DNA of 64,000 nt, taken from Vallitalea maricola (GTDB lineage Bacteria > Bacillota > Clostridia > Lachnospirales > Vallitaleaceae). Positions 16,560 through 25,758 of the stretch are shown in pieces. A model generated the notes under the pieces. The model was not told the origin of the DNA, did not search any database, and saw nothing but the letters and a program-made list of their open reading frames with translations. Location: NCBI RefSeq assembly GCF_036985595.1, contig NZ_BTPU01000036.1, positions 1-64,000 on the forward strand, read 5' to 3'. The position numbers and the translations under genes are program-made. Numbering within the stretch: the first letter of the stretch is position 1; the number at the start of each line of letters is the position of its first letter.

Positions 16560-18311
16560 ATGTACAAATCAAATTATGACAAAAGACCAGTAGTGCAGAT
16601 TAAAGGATATGAAGACGAAATTTTTACTGGCTACGAAGAAATATCCCAGGAAATATTAAGAAAAATTACTATTGATGGAAAAAGTAAAACGGTTGTAACG
16701 ATTGAATGTTATCCTGGTGTGAACAAAGAAGAAGTATTAACATCTTTTATAAAGAAACTAAATCCAGAGTTATTAATTGATGCTGATGATTATAGTTTTG
16801 ATGGAAATACAATCACTAATATGATTCAGCGTGAACTAACAGATGATAGGGTTTTTGGAGTTCTAAGCTGTAGAACCATGGACGAATTTTTTGATGAAAC
16901 ACTAGTTGATAAAGCAAGACAAAAGATAGAAGGAATTAAAACAGGGGTTGTACTCGTATACGGTACAGGAGCTTCTATAATAGATACAGGAGATATCTTA
17001 GTATATGCTGATCTGGCAAGATGGGAAATACAATTACGCTATCGTAGAAAAGAAATAGCCAATTGGAAGATGGAAAATTACGACGAGGACTTATTGAAAA
17101 AATATAAAAGAGGATTCTTCGTAGAGTGGAGAGTGGCAGATAGATTAAAGAAAAAACTGTATAAGGATGTAGCTTATATACTAGATACAAATAAATCCAA
17201 CTCTCCTAAAATGATAACTAAAAAGGCATTTACAGCAGGGTTGGAACAAACTGTTAATGGTCCGTTTAGAGTTGTTCCATACTTTGACAAAGGGGTATGG
17301 GGTGGACAATGGATGAAAGAAGTTTGCGACCTAGATAAGGATTCTGAAAATTTTGCATGGTGTTTTGACTGTGTACCAGAAGAGAATAGCCTGTACTTAA
17401 AATATGGTGATACAATTGTGGAGACACCTTCAATCAATGTTGTGTTTTTCTATCCACATCAATTATTAGGAGAAAAAGTTCATTCGAGATTTGGTACAGA
17501 ATTTCCTATAAGAGTTGATATGCTAGATACAATGGGAGGACAGAATCTGAGCCTTCAAGTACATCCATTAACTGAATACATTCAAGAAAAGTTTGGTATG
17601 CACTATACTCAGGATGAGAGTTACTATATGCTTGATGCCAAGGAAAATGCCAATGTATATCTTGGAGTACAGAAAAATGTGGACAAGGAAGCGCTCATTA
17701 ATGACCTGAAAGAAGCTGAAAAAGGCAATATAACATTCCCTGATGAAAAATATGTAAACAAATTTGGTGCCAAAAAACATGATCATTTCTTAATACCAGC
17801 AGGAACAATTCATTGTTCAGGTAATGATTGTATGGTTTTGGAGATTAGTGCTACTCCATATATATTTACATTCAAATTATGGGACTGGGAAAGACTAGGA
17901 CTTGATGGAAAACCTCGTCCAGTGCATATTAATCATGGTGAACAAGTAATTCAGTGGGACAGAGATACTGACTGGGTTAAAAAGAATCTTATTAATAGAG
18001 TTGAGCCAGTTGATGAGGGTAACGGATGGAGAGAAGAACGTACAGGACTTCACGAAAGAGAATTCATTGAAACCAGGAGATATTGGTTTAGCGAAAAAGT
18101 ATCACTTAATACTGAAGGTGGAGTGAATGTATTGAATCTAGTGGAAGGAAGAGAAGCCATTGTAGAAAGTCCTGAAAATAGATTCCAACCATTTGTTGTA
18201 CATTATGCTGAAACATTTATAGTTCCTGCTAGTGTTGGTGCTTATACCATAAAACCATATGGAGAAAGTGAAGGTAAGGAATTAGGAATAATGAAAATTT
18301 ATGTGCGATAA
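16560..18311 (+). CDS. Class I mannose-6-phosphate-isomerase-like protein with N-terminal extra domain
   Basis: About 584 residues, near twice the length of the short Firmicute ManA. The start at 16560 is fixed by GGAGGT at 16550-16555; an ATG at 16548 contains the site itself. Residues 1-210 form an extra alpha/beta domain (VVTIECYPGV near residue 53, GVVLVYGTGASIIDTGDIL near 144) resembling a nucleoside-kinase-like fold without a complete P-loop. The C-terminal part is the cupin isomerase: GVWGGQWM, LSLQVHP and HFLIPAGTIHCSGNDCMVLE, which carry the expected metal histidines and glutamate. It probably interconverts mannose-6-P and fructose-6-P. It is coupled with the ROK kinase. The role of the N-terminal domain is unknown. 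Confidence 0.8.
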   Translation: MYKSNYDKRPVVQIKGYEDEIFTGYEEISQEILRKITIDGKSKTVVTIECYPGVNKEEVLTSFIKKLNPELLIDADDYSFDGNTITNMIQRELTDDRVFGVLSCRTMDEFFDETLVDKARQKIEGIKTGVVLVYGTGASIIDTGDILVYADLARWEIQLRYRRKEIANWKMENYDEDLLKKYKRGFFVEWRVADRLKKKLYKDVAYILDTNKSNSPKMITKKAFTAGLEQTVNGPFRVVPYFDKGVWGGQWMKEVCDLDKDSENFAWCFDCVPEENSLYLKYGDTIVETPSINVVFFYPHQLLGEKVHSRFGTEFPIRVDMLDTMGGQNLSLQVHPLTEYIQEKFGMHYTQDESYYMLDAKENANVYLGVQKNVDKEALINDLKEAEKGNITFPDEKYVNKFGAKKHDHFLIPAGTIHCSGNDCMVLEISATPYIFTFKLWDWERLGLDGKPRPVHINHGEQVIQWDRDTDWVKKNLINRVEPVDEGNGWREERTGLHEREFIETRRYWFSEKVSLNTEGGVNVLNLVEGREAIVESPENRFQPFVVHYAETFIVPASVGAYTIKPYGESEGKELGIMKIYVR

Positions 18312-18350
18312 ATAGTAGCTTCAAAAGATGATATTTAATTATTATAAACA

Positions 18351-18418
18351 TAAGTAAAATGTCCTTATCCTTTTATAATAAGTCAATCACCTATATTTAA
18401 AAGAGGCATTTTACTTAT
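18351..18418. terminator. Hairpin between convergent genes
   Basis: TAAGTAAAATG at 18351-18361 pairs with CATTTTACTTA at 18408-18418. The long loop makes it weaker, but the position between the convergent isomerase and histidine kinase genes fits a two-way terminator. Confidence 0.5.
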
Positions 18419-18455
18419 ATTAAACTTGTTATTGTTAAAACAATCAACTATTATA

Positions 18456-20171
18456 TTAACACGATATATTTTTAGGAATAGTAAGGCATACTATTGTTCC
18501 TTTTCTAAGTTTACTCTCATAAGATAAACCATATTCTTTACCGTAATAAAGCTGAACACGGTGATGAACATTTTGAATACCATATCCTTTTGTTTTTGTA
18601 GTTAAGATTGATTCTAGAACATGAGTAGTAATACCACAACCATTATCTGTAATAGTAAACACTAGATTATTGTTGGATTGCTTACCAATAATGGTTAATA
18701 AACCATGTCCTACACTTTCTTTGTGATCTATCCCATGGACAATGGCATTTTCTACAAGGGGCTGTAAAAGTAAATTTAACATGGTATAATTAAGAATATC
18801 ATCATCAATATCATAAGATACATCAAATGTATAACTATGCATCATCAATTGAATTTGGATATAGCTTGTCACGTTTTTAAATTCATCTTTTACTAAAATT
18901 GTATTTTTACCTTTATTTAATGTAGTACGATAAAAAGATGAAAGAAACTGAGCCATATGGCTTATGTCTTCATGACCTGCCAATATTGCTTTACTATTTA
19001 TAAGAGAGAGACTATTATAGAAAAAGTGAGGGCTAATCTGTGCCTGCAAGGCTTTCATTTCATATTCTTGTTGAAGAATCTTACTTTTGTATACTTCATC
19101 AATCATATATTTTATGCGATTTACCATATATCCAAAACGTTGAATCAAAATACCGATTTCATCAGTTGACTCTTGAGTGACAGTTACGGATAAATTACCG
19201 GATTCAACTTGCTCCATGTTGTCTGTAAGCTCTTCTAATGGACGTACTATTACTTTTGAAAGTGAATAACTAGCAAATAGCAAGAAAAGTATACATATAA
19301 TGATGATGAAGAATATAGTAATAGTTATCTGACTTGCAGCAGCAGAAACGGTGCTAATAGGTCGATATAGATAAACAGTCCAATTAGAAGTTGGTAAATA
19401 TTTGACCTCAAAGACGTAATCTTTATCTAAGCTGCCTTCATTTAATTTTGATAATAATTGATTGTGAGACATACTATAAACAGCTTCTTTATCATAAAAA
19501 TTTTCATATTCATAAACTGGGTTACCATCATTATCTATAATAACAATACCATATGAATTATCAAAAAGAGTGGACAATGGAGCAAAAGTTTCAGTATAGT
19601 TAATACTCATTTTAATAATGTTAGTATACTGTCTAGTAGAATCTAATAACTGACATATTATAGCTAATTGATGCTTATCAGAAGAAACAATAAAGTGAGG
19701 TACAGTTGTATCTAATATAGGATTAAACCAATTTGAATCTTCAATATCTGATAAAGGACGTAATATATTTCCATGAGGATTAATATTATTATTGCTATAG
19801 ACGGTAATAGCTTCTATTTCATTATGAAGAGAACGTACAGTTGAAAATAAGGGATCAATAACTTCTTTATAAGCTAAATACATCTCAAAATTATTGTTAT
19901 AGCTAGAATTAAGTGCAATTGTTAAATTATTGTCCCATATAATATAACTCATGACATCACAATAAGATGCTGTCATATGCTCTAAAGAATTATGTGCTTG
20001 ACTTAGAGATTCTACCAATACTTCCTTTTCGCGATTAATTAGTAAGTTGCGAATTTGAAGATAAGAAAAACTACCAAGCATAATAATAGGTACTAAGCTA
20101 ACGACTAAACAGGTTAGAGTAATTTTATTTCTAAATTTAAGATTTTTAAACCATATTCTAAATTTATACAT
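18456..20171 (-). CDS. YesM-like sensor histidine kinase
   Basis: A membrane sensor kinase of 571 residues. I start at 20171, where GGAGGAAAAT stands just ahead, rather than at an ATG five codons upstream. One TM helix lies at residues 15-35, an extracytoplasmic Cache-like sensor at 35-280 and a second TM helix at 285-310 (FFIIIICILFLLFASY). HAMP follows (RPLEELTDNMEQ), then the His_kinase domain with QAQISPHFFYNSLSLIN (phospho-His in the HFFYN block), and an ATPase with NAIVHGI, DNGCGI and GYGIQNVHHRV. This class usually senses sugars or binding proteins. It is encoded directly after its response regulator and points away from the importer. Confidence 0.92.
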   Translation of the reverse strand: MYKFRIWFKNLKFRNKITLTCLVVSLVPIIMLGSFSYLQIRNLLINREKEVLVESLSQAHNSLEHMTASYCDVMSYIIWDNNLTIALNSSYNNNFEMYLAYKEVIDPLFSTVRSLHNEIEAITVYSNNNINPHGNILRPLSDIEDSNWFNPILDTTVPHFIVSSDKHQLAIICQLLDSTRQYTNIIKMSINYTETFAPLSTLFDNSYGIVIIDNDGNPVYEYENFYDKEAVYSMSHNQLLSKLNEGSLDKDYVFEVKYLPTSNWTVYLYRPISTVSAAASQITITIFFIIIICILFLLFASYSLSKVIVRPLEELTDNMEQVESGNLSVTVTQESTDEIGILIQRFGYMVNRIKYMIDEVYKSKILQQEYEMKALQAQISPHFFYNSLSLINSKAILAGHEDISHMAQFLSSFYRTTLNKGKNTILVKDEFKNVTSYIQIQLMMHSYTFDVSYDIDDDILNYTMLNLLLQPLVENAIVHGIDHKESVGHGLLTIIGKQSNNNLVFTITDNGCGITTHVLESILTTKTKGYGIQNVHHRVQLYYGKEYGLSYESKLRKGTIVCLTIPKNISC

Positions 20172-20186
20172 ATTTTCCTCCATCAT

Positions 20187-21719
20187 TTATATGTGTTTTT
20201 GCCGATATTTTTCGGGAGTTATACCAAAGTTTTCTTGAAAGCTTTTACAAAAATATGAAACATTGGAATATCCTACGGTTTTGCAGATATCGGTTATTTT
20301 TATATTTGTATTTATGAGTAGCTCTTTAGCTTTATCCATCCTTAGATTTTTAATGTACCTATTAATACCATAGCCTATTTCTTGAATAAATAAGGTACTC
20401 AAATATCTTGGGGTTAGAAAAACCTTATCAGCCAAAACATTAAGATTTAAGTTTTCACCATAATGTGTATGAATATATTGTTTTATAAGATGAATAGCAT
20501 GTTTTGGTGATAGCTGTTCAGTTTCAAACTTCTCAATGACTTTATCTAAAATATCATATAAAAATTCTTGAATTTCTTCAAAACTGTGACTGGAATAAAT
20601 GTTTGTTATGTTTTTAGTGAATTCGCTTTCTTTGTATTCAGGAAGTTCTTTATAGAGTATCTGTAACAAATTAGAACAAAGAAAACGGATATATATGTGT
20701 GACAAAGACTGCTTATTTCGGTATTTTTGGAACATTGTATTTATATCTTGTTTAAGACTGTAGATATCTTTTAATTGTATATCTTTTTGTATGGCTTGAA
20801 GCAAATAATTATCTTGCTCACTATTATGTTCGTTATTGATAAAAGAAGTCTCTATAGAATAAACATAAGTATCGGAAAAAAAGAAGCGATTTTCCAAATA
20901 ACCTTCTGCTTCCTCGTAAGCTTTTGAAATATCATTGGGTTGGGTGATTTCATTACTAATCGAAATGAAACACTTTCTTTCATATATAGTAGAAATATAA
21001 TTTTGTATTTTAATCGCTAATTCTCTATAGTATATGGGTGGTTTATTTTTGCTCTTGAATAAAAGGAGACTTTGAAAAGGGTTCAAATTAATAAAATCAA
21101 AGTGCATATCAATAATTCTATGTATTTTATCGTTATAAGAATGAAAACCTTCACTCTGTAAATTATCAAATAATGGTTCATCAAATTCTAGAAGAAATAA
21201 CCTAGAATAATCCATTAAATATGAAAGATTAATAGTGGGATATTCTTTTATTAGAGTTTCCAAACATGTTTTATTAATTAAACGATATAAAATATGATTT
21301 TTTAGATAAAGATCATGTTTTTTTTTGTCAGCTATTTCTTTTTGTAATTGTTCTGTTCTTTGCAGAACCAATGAAATGGTTTTTTGAAATTCACAAGGGT
21401 TTATAGGTTTCAAAATATAATCAACAGCTCTTAACGACAATGCCTTTTTAATATATTCGAAATCGTCATGTCCGCTAAAAAAAATAATCTGGATATTAGG
21501 GAAAAGTTCCTTTGCGCTAGAAGCTAATTTTATACCATCCATAAAAGGCATTTTAACATCGGTAAATAAAATATCAGAAGGACAATCTTTTAATTTTGTT
21601 AATGCTTCTTTTCCGTTAGATGCTTCTAGAATATTCAAATCAAAATTATATCTATCTAAAAGAAATCGGATGACTTGACGTTCATCACTTTCGTCATCAA
21701 CAATTAATATACGATACAT
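20187..21719 (-). CDS. YesN-like AraC-family response regulator
   Basis: A 510-residue cytoplasmic regulator. The receiver domain is at residues 1-120 with acidic pocket VDDESDE and phospho-Asp in LFTDVKMPFMDG. The middle region, 130-400, is helical and family-typical. The AraC DNA-binding domain, 410-510, has two HTH units (LNVLADKVFLTPRYLSTLFI and ITDICKTVGYSNVSYFCKSF) and the ending FQENFGITPEKYRQ. It is followed within 15 bases by the kinase gene. A good minus-strand promoter lies upstream at 21748-21776. Divergent from the solute-binding protein gene, it most likely activates the importer and the sugar enzymes. Confidence 0.93.
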   Translation of the reverse strand: MYRILIVDDESDERQVIRFLLDRYNFDLNILEASNGKEALTKLKDCPSDILFTDVKMPFMDGIKLASSAKELFPNIQIIFFSGHDDFEYIKKALSLRAVDYILKPINPCEFQKTISLVLQRTEQLQKEIADKKKHDLYLKNHILYRLINKTCLETLIKEYPTINLSYLMDYSRLFLLEFDEPLFDNLQSEGFHSYNDKIHRIIDMHFDFINLNPFQSLLLFKSKNKPPIYYRELAIKIQNYISTIYERKCFISISNEITQPNDISKAYEEAEGYLENRFFFSDTYVYSIETSFINNEHNSEQDNYLLQAIQKDIQLKDIYSLKQDINTMFQKYRNKQSLSHIYIRFLCSNLLQILYKELPEYKESEFTKNITNIYSSHSFEEIQEFLYDILDKVIEKFETEQLSPKHAIHLIKQYIHTHYGENLNLNVLADKVFLTPRYLSTLFIQEIGYGINRYIKNLRMDKAKELLINTNIKITDICKTVGYSNVSYFCKSFQENFGITPEKYRQKHI

Positions 21720-21747
21720 AATGAACCTCCTTCATAATTTGCTATAA

Positions 21748-21776
21748 ATTATAGCATTTATAATATGGTTTTGCAA
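21748..21776 (-). promoter_or_regulatory. Promoter of the two-component operon
   Basis: On the minus strand TTGCAA (21771-21776) and TATAAT (21748-21753) are 17 bases apart, about 30 bases ahead of the response-regulator start and its AAGGAGG site. Confidence 0.75.
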
Positions 21777-21837
21777 TGTGTGGTACGGTATAGCTAAATG
21801 TTCAAGAAAAAGTGTTATAAATCAGGATTTTCTTGCG

Positions 21838-21866
21838 TTTACTCAATATGGTGAGGGTGTTATACT
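21838..21866 (+). promoter_or_regulatory. Candidate promoter of the importer operon
   Basis: TTTACT (21838-21843) and TATACT (21861-21866), spacing 17. It leaves a leader of about 110 bases ahead of the binding-protein gene. The -35 is weak, as expected for a promoter needing the AraC-type activator. Confidence 0.55.
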
Positions 21867-21979
21867 AAAAACAACTTATATTAAACGGCCGCTGATTAAG
21901 TTTGAGATGAATTCAAATAATGAAGATTAAAATTAAAAAATAATATGAAATCGATTATTCAAATAATTGGGAGGTAATT

Positions 21980-23677
21980 ATGAATAATAATTCTATTGTA
22001 AAACAGATCACAGTTTTAATGTTGATAAGCATAATAAGCTTTTCGTTAGTAGCATGTAATGATAAAGATTCTTCAAAAGTTACAGAAAGTACTGAAGTAG
22101 GAGAAAATGCTCATGGTAAGTATACTGAAGAAATTACTTATACTTTAGGTCGTCTAACAGTACAAAACTCTAAACTACCTGAAGGTGATACATATGAGAA
22201 TAATGCATATACCCGCTATGTAAAAGAAAAGCTGAATGCAGTATGTGTAGATGCATTTGAAGCAAATGGCGAAGATTATGATAGACAGGTATCTTTAGCA
22301 ATTAGCTCAGGAGACTTACCTGATATGATGCGTGTGGGAGATAAAAATATATTGGATGAATTAGTTGAAAATGATTTGATAGCTGATTTAACAGAAGTTT
22401 ATGATACTTATGGAAGCGATTATCTAAAATCTATATATGATTCTTATGATGGTAGAGCTTTAGATACTGCAATGTATGATGGCAAACTAATGGCTTTACC
22501 AGGAACCAATGTTGATAGTGCGCCTTCAGAGGTATGGATTAGACAAGATTGGCTAGATAAACTAGATATTATAATAGATGAAGATGGAAATGGATGTATT
22601 ACAATTGAAGAATTAGAAATGGTAGCCAAAACATTTAGAGAAAAAGACCCAGGGAATAGTGGTAATCCCATAGGTATTCCTTTAGCTTATTGGTTAAATT
22701 CAAATGATTATGGTGGTTCTAATCACTGTATGACAGGTATCGCTAATGCTTTTGGAGCTTACCCAAAATTATGGCTGCAAGATGAAGGTGGAAATATTTA
22801 TTATGGTTCTACTACCAAGGAAACAAAAGAAGCTTTGGGTGTAGTAAAAAAATGGTATCAAGAAGGAATTCTTGATCCTCAATTCGGTACGAGAACATGG
22901 GATGATATTACTGCTCTTCTCATAAACGGACAAAGTGGAATTGTTTTCGGTGCCTGGCATATTCCTGACTGGTTACTTAATAATATAAGAGCAATGGATA
23001 ATAATGCTGTATTTTCTGCTTACGTGATTGAAGATGAAAATGGTAAAGCTAATGTATTCCATAATAATGCATCTAATGGTTTTATTGTAGTAAGAAAGGG
23101 GTATGAATATCCTGAATTAGCAATTAAGATTGCTAATATATTCTATGATGAATTTGCAAACAGCAAAACTCTTGCAACAGATGCACCTGAGGTGTCAAAA
23201 TACCACGTAGATGCAGTTGATGGTGCTACCAGACCATTTAATATTGAGATTAATAAATATACATCATTACTTGATGATTACTCGGATATTAGAAGAGGCG
23301 TTAATGGTGAAATTCCAATTGAGGAAGCACGTACTGTAGAATCTAGAGTTATTATTGAGAACGTAACTAAATATTTGAAAGATTACGAAAACTCTAATGT
23401 GACTGATTGGGCAAAATATCATTCTAGAATGAAAGGTGTTGCTCTAATTGAAAAGTTAACAAATGAAGGAACCTTCAATTGGGTTAACCCAGTATTTTGG
23501 GGAACAACAGACACAATGAAAACTAATTGGGCGAATCTAGAAAAATTAGAAGAAGAAATGTTTATCAAAATTATAATAGGAGCTACATCATTAGATGAAT
23601 TTGACGCCTTTGTAAATGATTGGAACAAACAAGGTGGTGCTCAAATTATTAAAGAAATTCAAGAAACATTAAAGTAA
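21980..23677 (+). CDS. Carbohydrate ABC transporter substrate-binding lipoprotein (LplA type)
   Basis: A 565-residue exported lipoprotein that captures a sugar or oligosaccharide for the two permeases downstream. The signal peptide ends at lipobox LVAC near residues 24-27. The mature part shows the class marks SGDLPDMMRVGD near residue 115, MYDGKLMALPG near 170 and QEGILDPQFGTRTWDDI near 290. Its size fits the large LplA/YtcQ group rather than the 400-residue maltose-type proteins. A GGGAGGT site precedes the ATG. No ATPase gene is in the window, normal for this group, which shares an MsmX-type ATPase. The substrate is unknown; the GH13 neighbour suggests an alpha-glucoside. Confidence 0.9.
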   Translation: MNNNSIVKQITVLMLISIISFSLVACNDKDSSKVTESTEVGENAHGKYTEEITYTLGRLTVQNSKLPEGDTYENNAYTRYVKEKLNAVCVDAFEANGEDYDRQVSLAISSGDLPDMMRVGDKNILDELVENDLIADLTEVYDTYGSDYLKSIYDSYDGRALDTAMYDGKLMALPGTNVDSAPSEVWIRQDWLDKLDIIIDEDGNGCITIEELEMVAKTFREKDPGNSGNPIGIPLAYWLNSNDYGGSNHCMTGIANAFGAYPKLWLQDEGGNIYYGSTTKETKEALGVVKKWYQEGILDPQFGTRTWDDITALLINGQSGIVFGAWHIPDWLLNNIRAMDNNAVFSAYVIEDENGKANVFHNNASNGFIVVRKGYEYPELAIKIANIFYDEFANSKTLATDAPEVSKYHVDAVDGATRPFNIEINKYTSLLDDYSDIRRGVNGEIPIEEARTVESRVIIENVTKYLKDYENSNVTDWAKYHSRMKGVALIEKLTNEGTFNWVNPVFWGTTDTMKTNWANLEKLEEEMFIKIIIGATSLDEFDAFVNDWNKQGGAQIIKEIQETLK

Positions 23678-23694
23678 AAAATAAACAAGATAAA

Positions 23695-23716
23695 GGGGAC
23701 TGTTGAAGCAGTCCCT
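23695..23716 (+). terminator. Intra-operon hairpin behind the binding-protein gene
   Basis: GGGACTG pairs with CAGTCCC around TTGAAG. It lies between the binding-protein and first permease genes, where partial termination commonly leaves more binding protein than permease. The T tail is poor (TTATATTTC). Confidence 0.65.
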
Positions 23717-23768
23717 TATATTTCATAGATAAATTGATTTAATTTATCTTGGATAAAAGGAGGTTTCT

Positions 23769-24680
23769 ATGAAGACACTAATTAAAAATGTTAATATAGC
23801 AAAATCAGAAGCCATGTATCAAATGATGATGATTCCTGGTATAATTTTTTTGCTGATTTTTAGTTATATACCCATGTTTGGAATCATTATGGCGTTTCAG
23901 GATTATGTTCCTGCAAAGGGTATTTTCGGTTCTAGTTTTGTTGGTTTAGAACATTTTATGTATATGATATCTTTACCTGATATTGCTCAGATAGTTAAAA
24001 ATACTTTGATAATTGCAGTTGGAAAAATTCTTTTAGGAACTTTTATGGCAATTGCTTTTTCAATTTTGCTTAATGAAATTAGCAAGAAGTTCTTAAAGAA
24101 GACAGTTCAAACCATTGTTTATATGCCCCATTTTTTGTCTTGGGTTGTCTTGGCAGCTGTTGTTGTAAATATGTTTAATCTTGATGGGACTATTAATCAG
24201 ATATTAGTTTCATTTGGACTTGATAAAATTAATTTTATGGGAAGCAATAGCTGGTTTAGACCCTTAATAATTGGTACAGATGTTTGGAAAGAATTTGGTT
24301 ATAATTCTGTTGTATATCTAGCGGCGATTACAGCTATTGATCCAGGGCTTCACGAAGCAGCTGCAATAGATGGTGCAAGCTGGTGGAGAAGAGTTATAAA
24401 TATTACCATACCTGGAATGTTACCTATTATTTTACTAATGGCTGCGATGAGTCTTACTAGTATTTTGAGTGCTGGTTTTGACCAAATCTATAATCTGTAT
24501 ACACCAATGGTATATGAGACAGGAGATGTATTGGATACCTATGTATACCGTATTGGTCTTGTAGGACGTCAGTATAGCTTTGCTACGGCGGTTGGATTAT
24601 TTAAGTCTGTTATTGGTATGATTCTAATGTTAACTGCTAACGGACTTGCAAAAAAATATACTGATAGAAAAATATTTTAG
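23769..24680 (+). CDS. Sugar ABC transporter permease, LplB type
   Basis: A 303-residue inner membrane permease. Six hydrophobic helices are seen, the first at residues 17-38 (MMIPGIIFLLIFSYIPMFGI). The ATPase-coupling EAA motif reads HEAAAIDGASWWRRVINITI, the standard form for carbohydrate permeases of the LplB/YtcP type. An AAGGAGG site precedes the ATG. It pairs with the next gene, 12 bases on, to form the heterodimeric channel fed by the lipoprotein upstream. Confidence 0.92.
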   Translation: MKTLIKNVNIAKSEAMYQMMMIPGIIFLLIFSYIPMFGIIMAFQDYVPAKGIFGSSFVGLEHFMYMISLPDIAQIVKNTLIIAVGKILLGTFMAIAFSILLNEISKKFLKKTVQTIVYMPHFLSWVVLAAVVVNMFNLDGTINQILVSFGLDKINFMGSNSWFRPLIIGTDVWKEFGYNSVVYLAAITAIDPGLHEAAAIDGASWWRRVINITIPGMLPIILLMAAMSLTSILSAGFDQIYNLYTPMVYETGDVLDTYVYRIGLVGRQYSFATAVGLFKSVIGMILMLTANGLAKKYTDRKIF

Positions 24681-24692
24681 GAGGTAAAATTG

Positions 24693-25586
24693 ATGATACA
24701 AAATAGAAGTATTAAAGCTCGAATGAGAACTTTACTAATATATATTATTGTTATTAGTTTGGCATTATTATGTTTACTTCCTTTATGGAATATTGTTGCG
24801 ATCTCTTTTAGCAGTAGCGCAGCTGTTTCAGCAAATAGGGTAGGTTTGATACCTGTACAATTTACAACGGCTGCATATCAAAAAATTATGGACGATGTCC
24901 AGTTTTGGAGATCTTTTGGTATATCTGTAATTCGAGTTATAATAGCATTAGGTTTGAACATATTGTTAATAGTTTTAATGGCATATCCTCTTTCTAAAAC
25001 AAAAAGGGAGTTTCGTGGAAGAAATATCTATATAGGTTTATTAATCTTTGCCATGCTTTTTAATGGTGGGATGATTCCTACCTATTTAGTGGTAAAAAAA
25101 CTGGGACTTTTAAATTCCATATGGTCTTTAATCCTCCCTTGTGCAGTACCTATTTTTAGTGTGATTTTGGTTATGAATTTTTTTATTGGTATTCCAAAAT
25201 CATTAGAGGAAGCAGCAATCATTGATGGAGCAAAACCACTTCAGGTATTATTTAAAGTATATATCCCTTGTGCAGTTCCATCCATTGCAACAGTTGCTTT
25301 GTTTAGTATTGTGGGATCATGGAATGATTTTTACAGTGGATTGATTTATATAACAAAAATAAAGAATTATCCACTTATGACCTATATTCAATCCTTAAGC
25401 GTTAGTATTGAAGAATTGTTAAGAGCTGGAAAGAGTGCAACTGCATTGAGTAACGTTATGGAAGTATCCAACCAGAACTTAAATGCAGCCAAAATCGTAG
25501 TAGCAGTAATTCCATTATTGATGATTTATCCTATATTACAAAGATATCTAATTACGGGAATTGTGATGGGTTCGGTAAAAGAGTAA
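24693..25586 (+). CDS. Sugar ABC transporter permease, LplC/YtcP type
   Basis: A 297-residue permease partner of the preceding protein. A TTG at 24690 is directly followed by the ATG at 24693, which is better spaced from the GGAGG site. Helix 1 is at residues 13-35 (LIYIIVISLALLCLLPLWNI). The EAA loop is EEAAIIDGAKPLQVLFKVYI. It ends LITGIVMGSVKE, typical of the group. It closes the importer operon. The following 160 bases hold the promoter of the glucosidase gene. Confidence 0.92.
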   Translation: MIQNRSIKARMRTLLIYIIVISLALLCLLPLWNIVAISFSSSAAVSANRVGLIPVQFTTAAYQKIMDDVQFWRSFGISVIRVIIALGLNILLIVLMAYPLSKTKREFRGRNIYIGLLIFAMLFNGGMIPTYLVVKKLGLLNSIWSLILPCAVPIFSVILVMNFFIGIPKSLEEAAIIDGAKPLQVLFKVYIPCAVPSIATVALFSIVGSWNDFYSGLIYITKIKNYPLMTYIQSLSVSIEELLRAGKSATALSNVMEVSNQNLNAAKIVVAVIPLLMIYPILQRYLITGIVMGSVKE

Positions 25587-25696
25587 GGCAAAGAGTTAGT
25601 GCATCTTTAAGGAAGGCTTTGATCAAGGGAAAGTCTTAAGAAAAAAAGGATATATGTAAGATAATTAGTATGTTTGTTGTAAGACTTATGAATATA

Positions 25697-25725
25697 TTGA
25701 CAATATGTATATAGAAATGTAAAAT
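25697..25725 (+). promoter_or_regulatory. Promoter of the alpha-glucosidase gene
   Basis: TTGACA (25697-25702) and TAAAAT (25720-25725), spacing 17, about 28 bases before the start codon. It gives the glucosidase its own transcription start separate from the importer. Confidence 0.8.
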
Positions 25726-25758
25726 AAGTTATCATATACAATAGAAAGGATGGAAAAA

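Noticed and set aside
15848..16567. Long open frame of 239 codons on the minus strand opposite the glucokinase gene
   Set aside because: It is rich in Ile, Pro and Ser, lacks a ribosome site and a family match, and the plus-strand frame has clear ROK motifs. It is a coding shadow.
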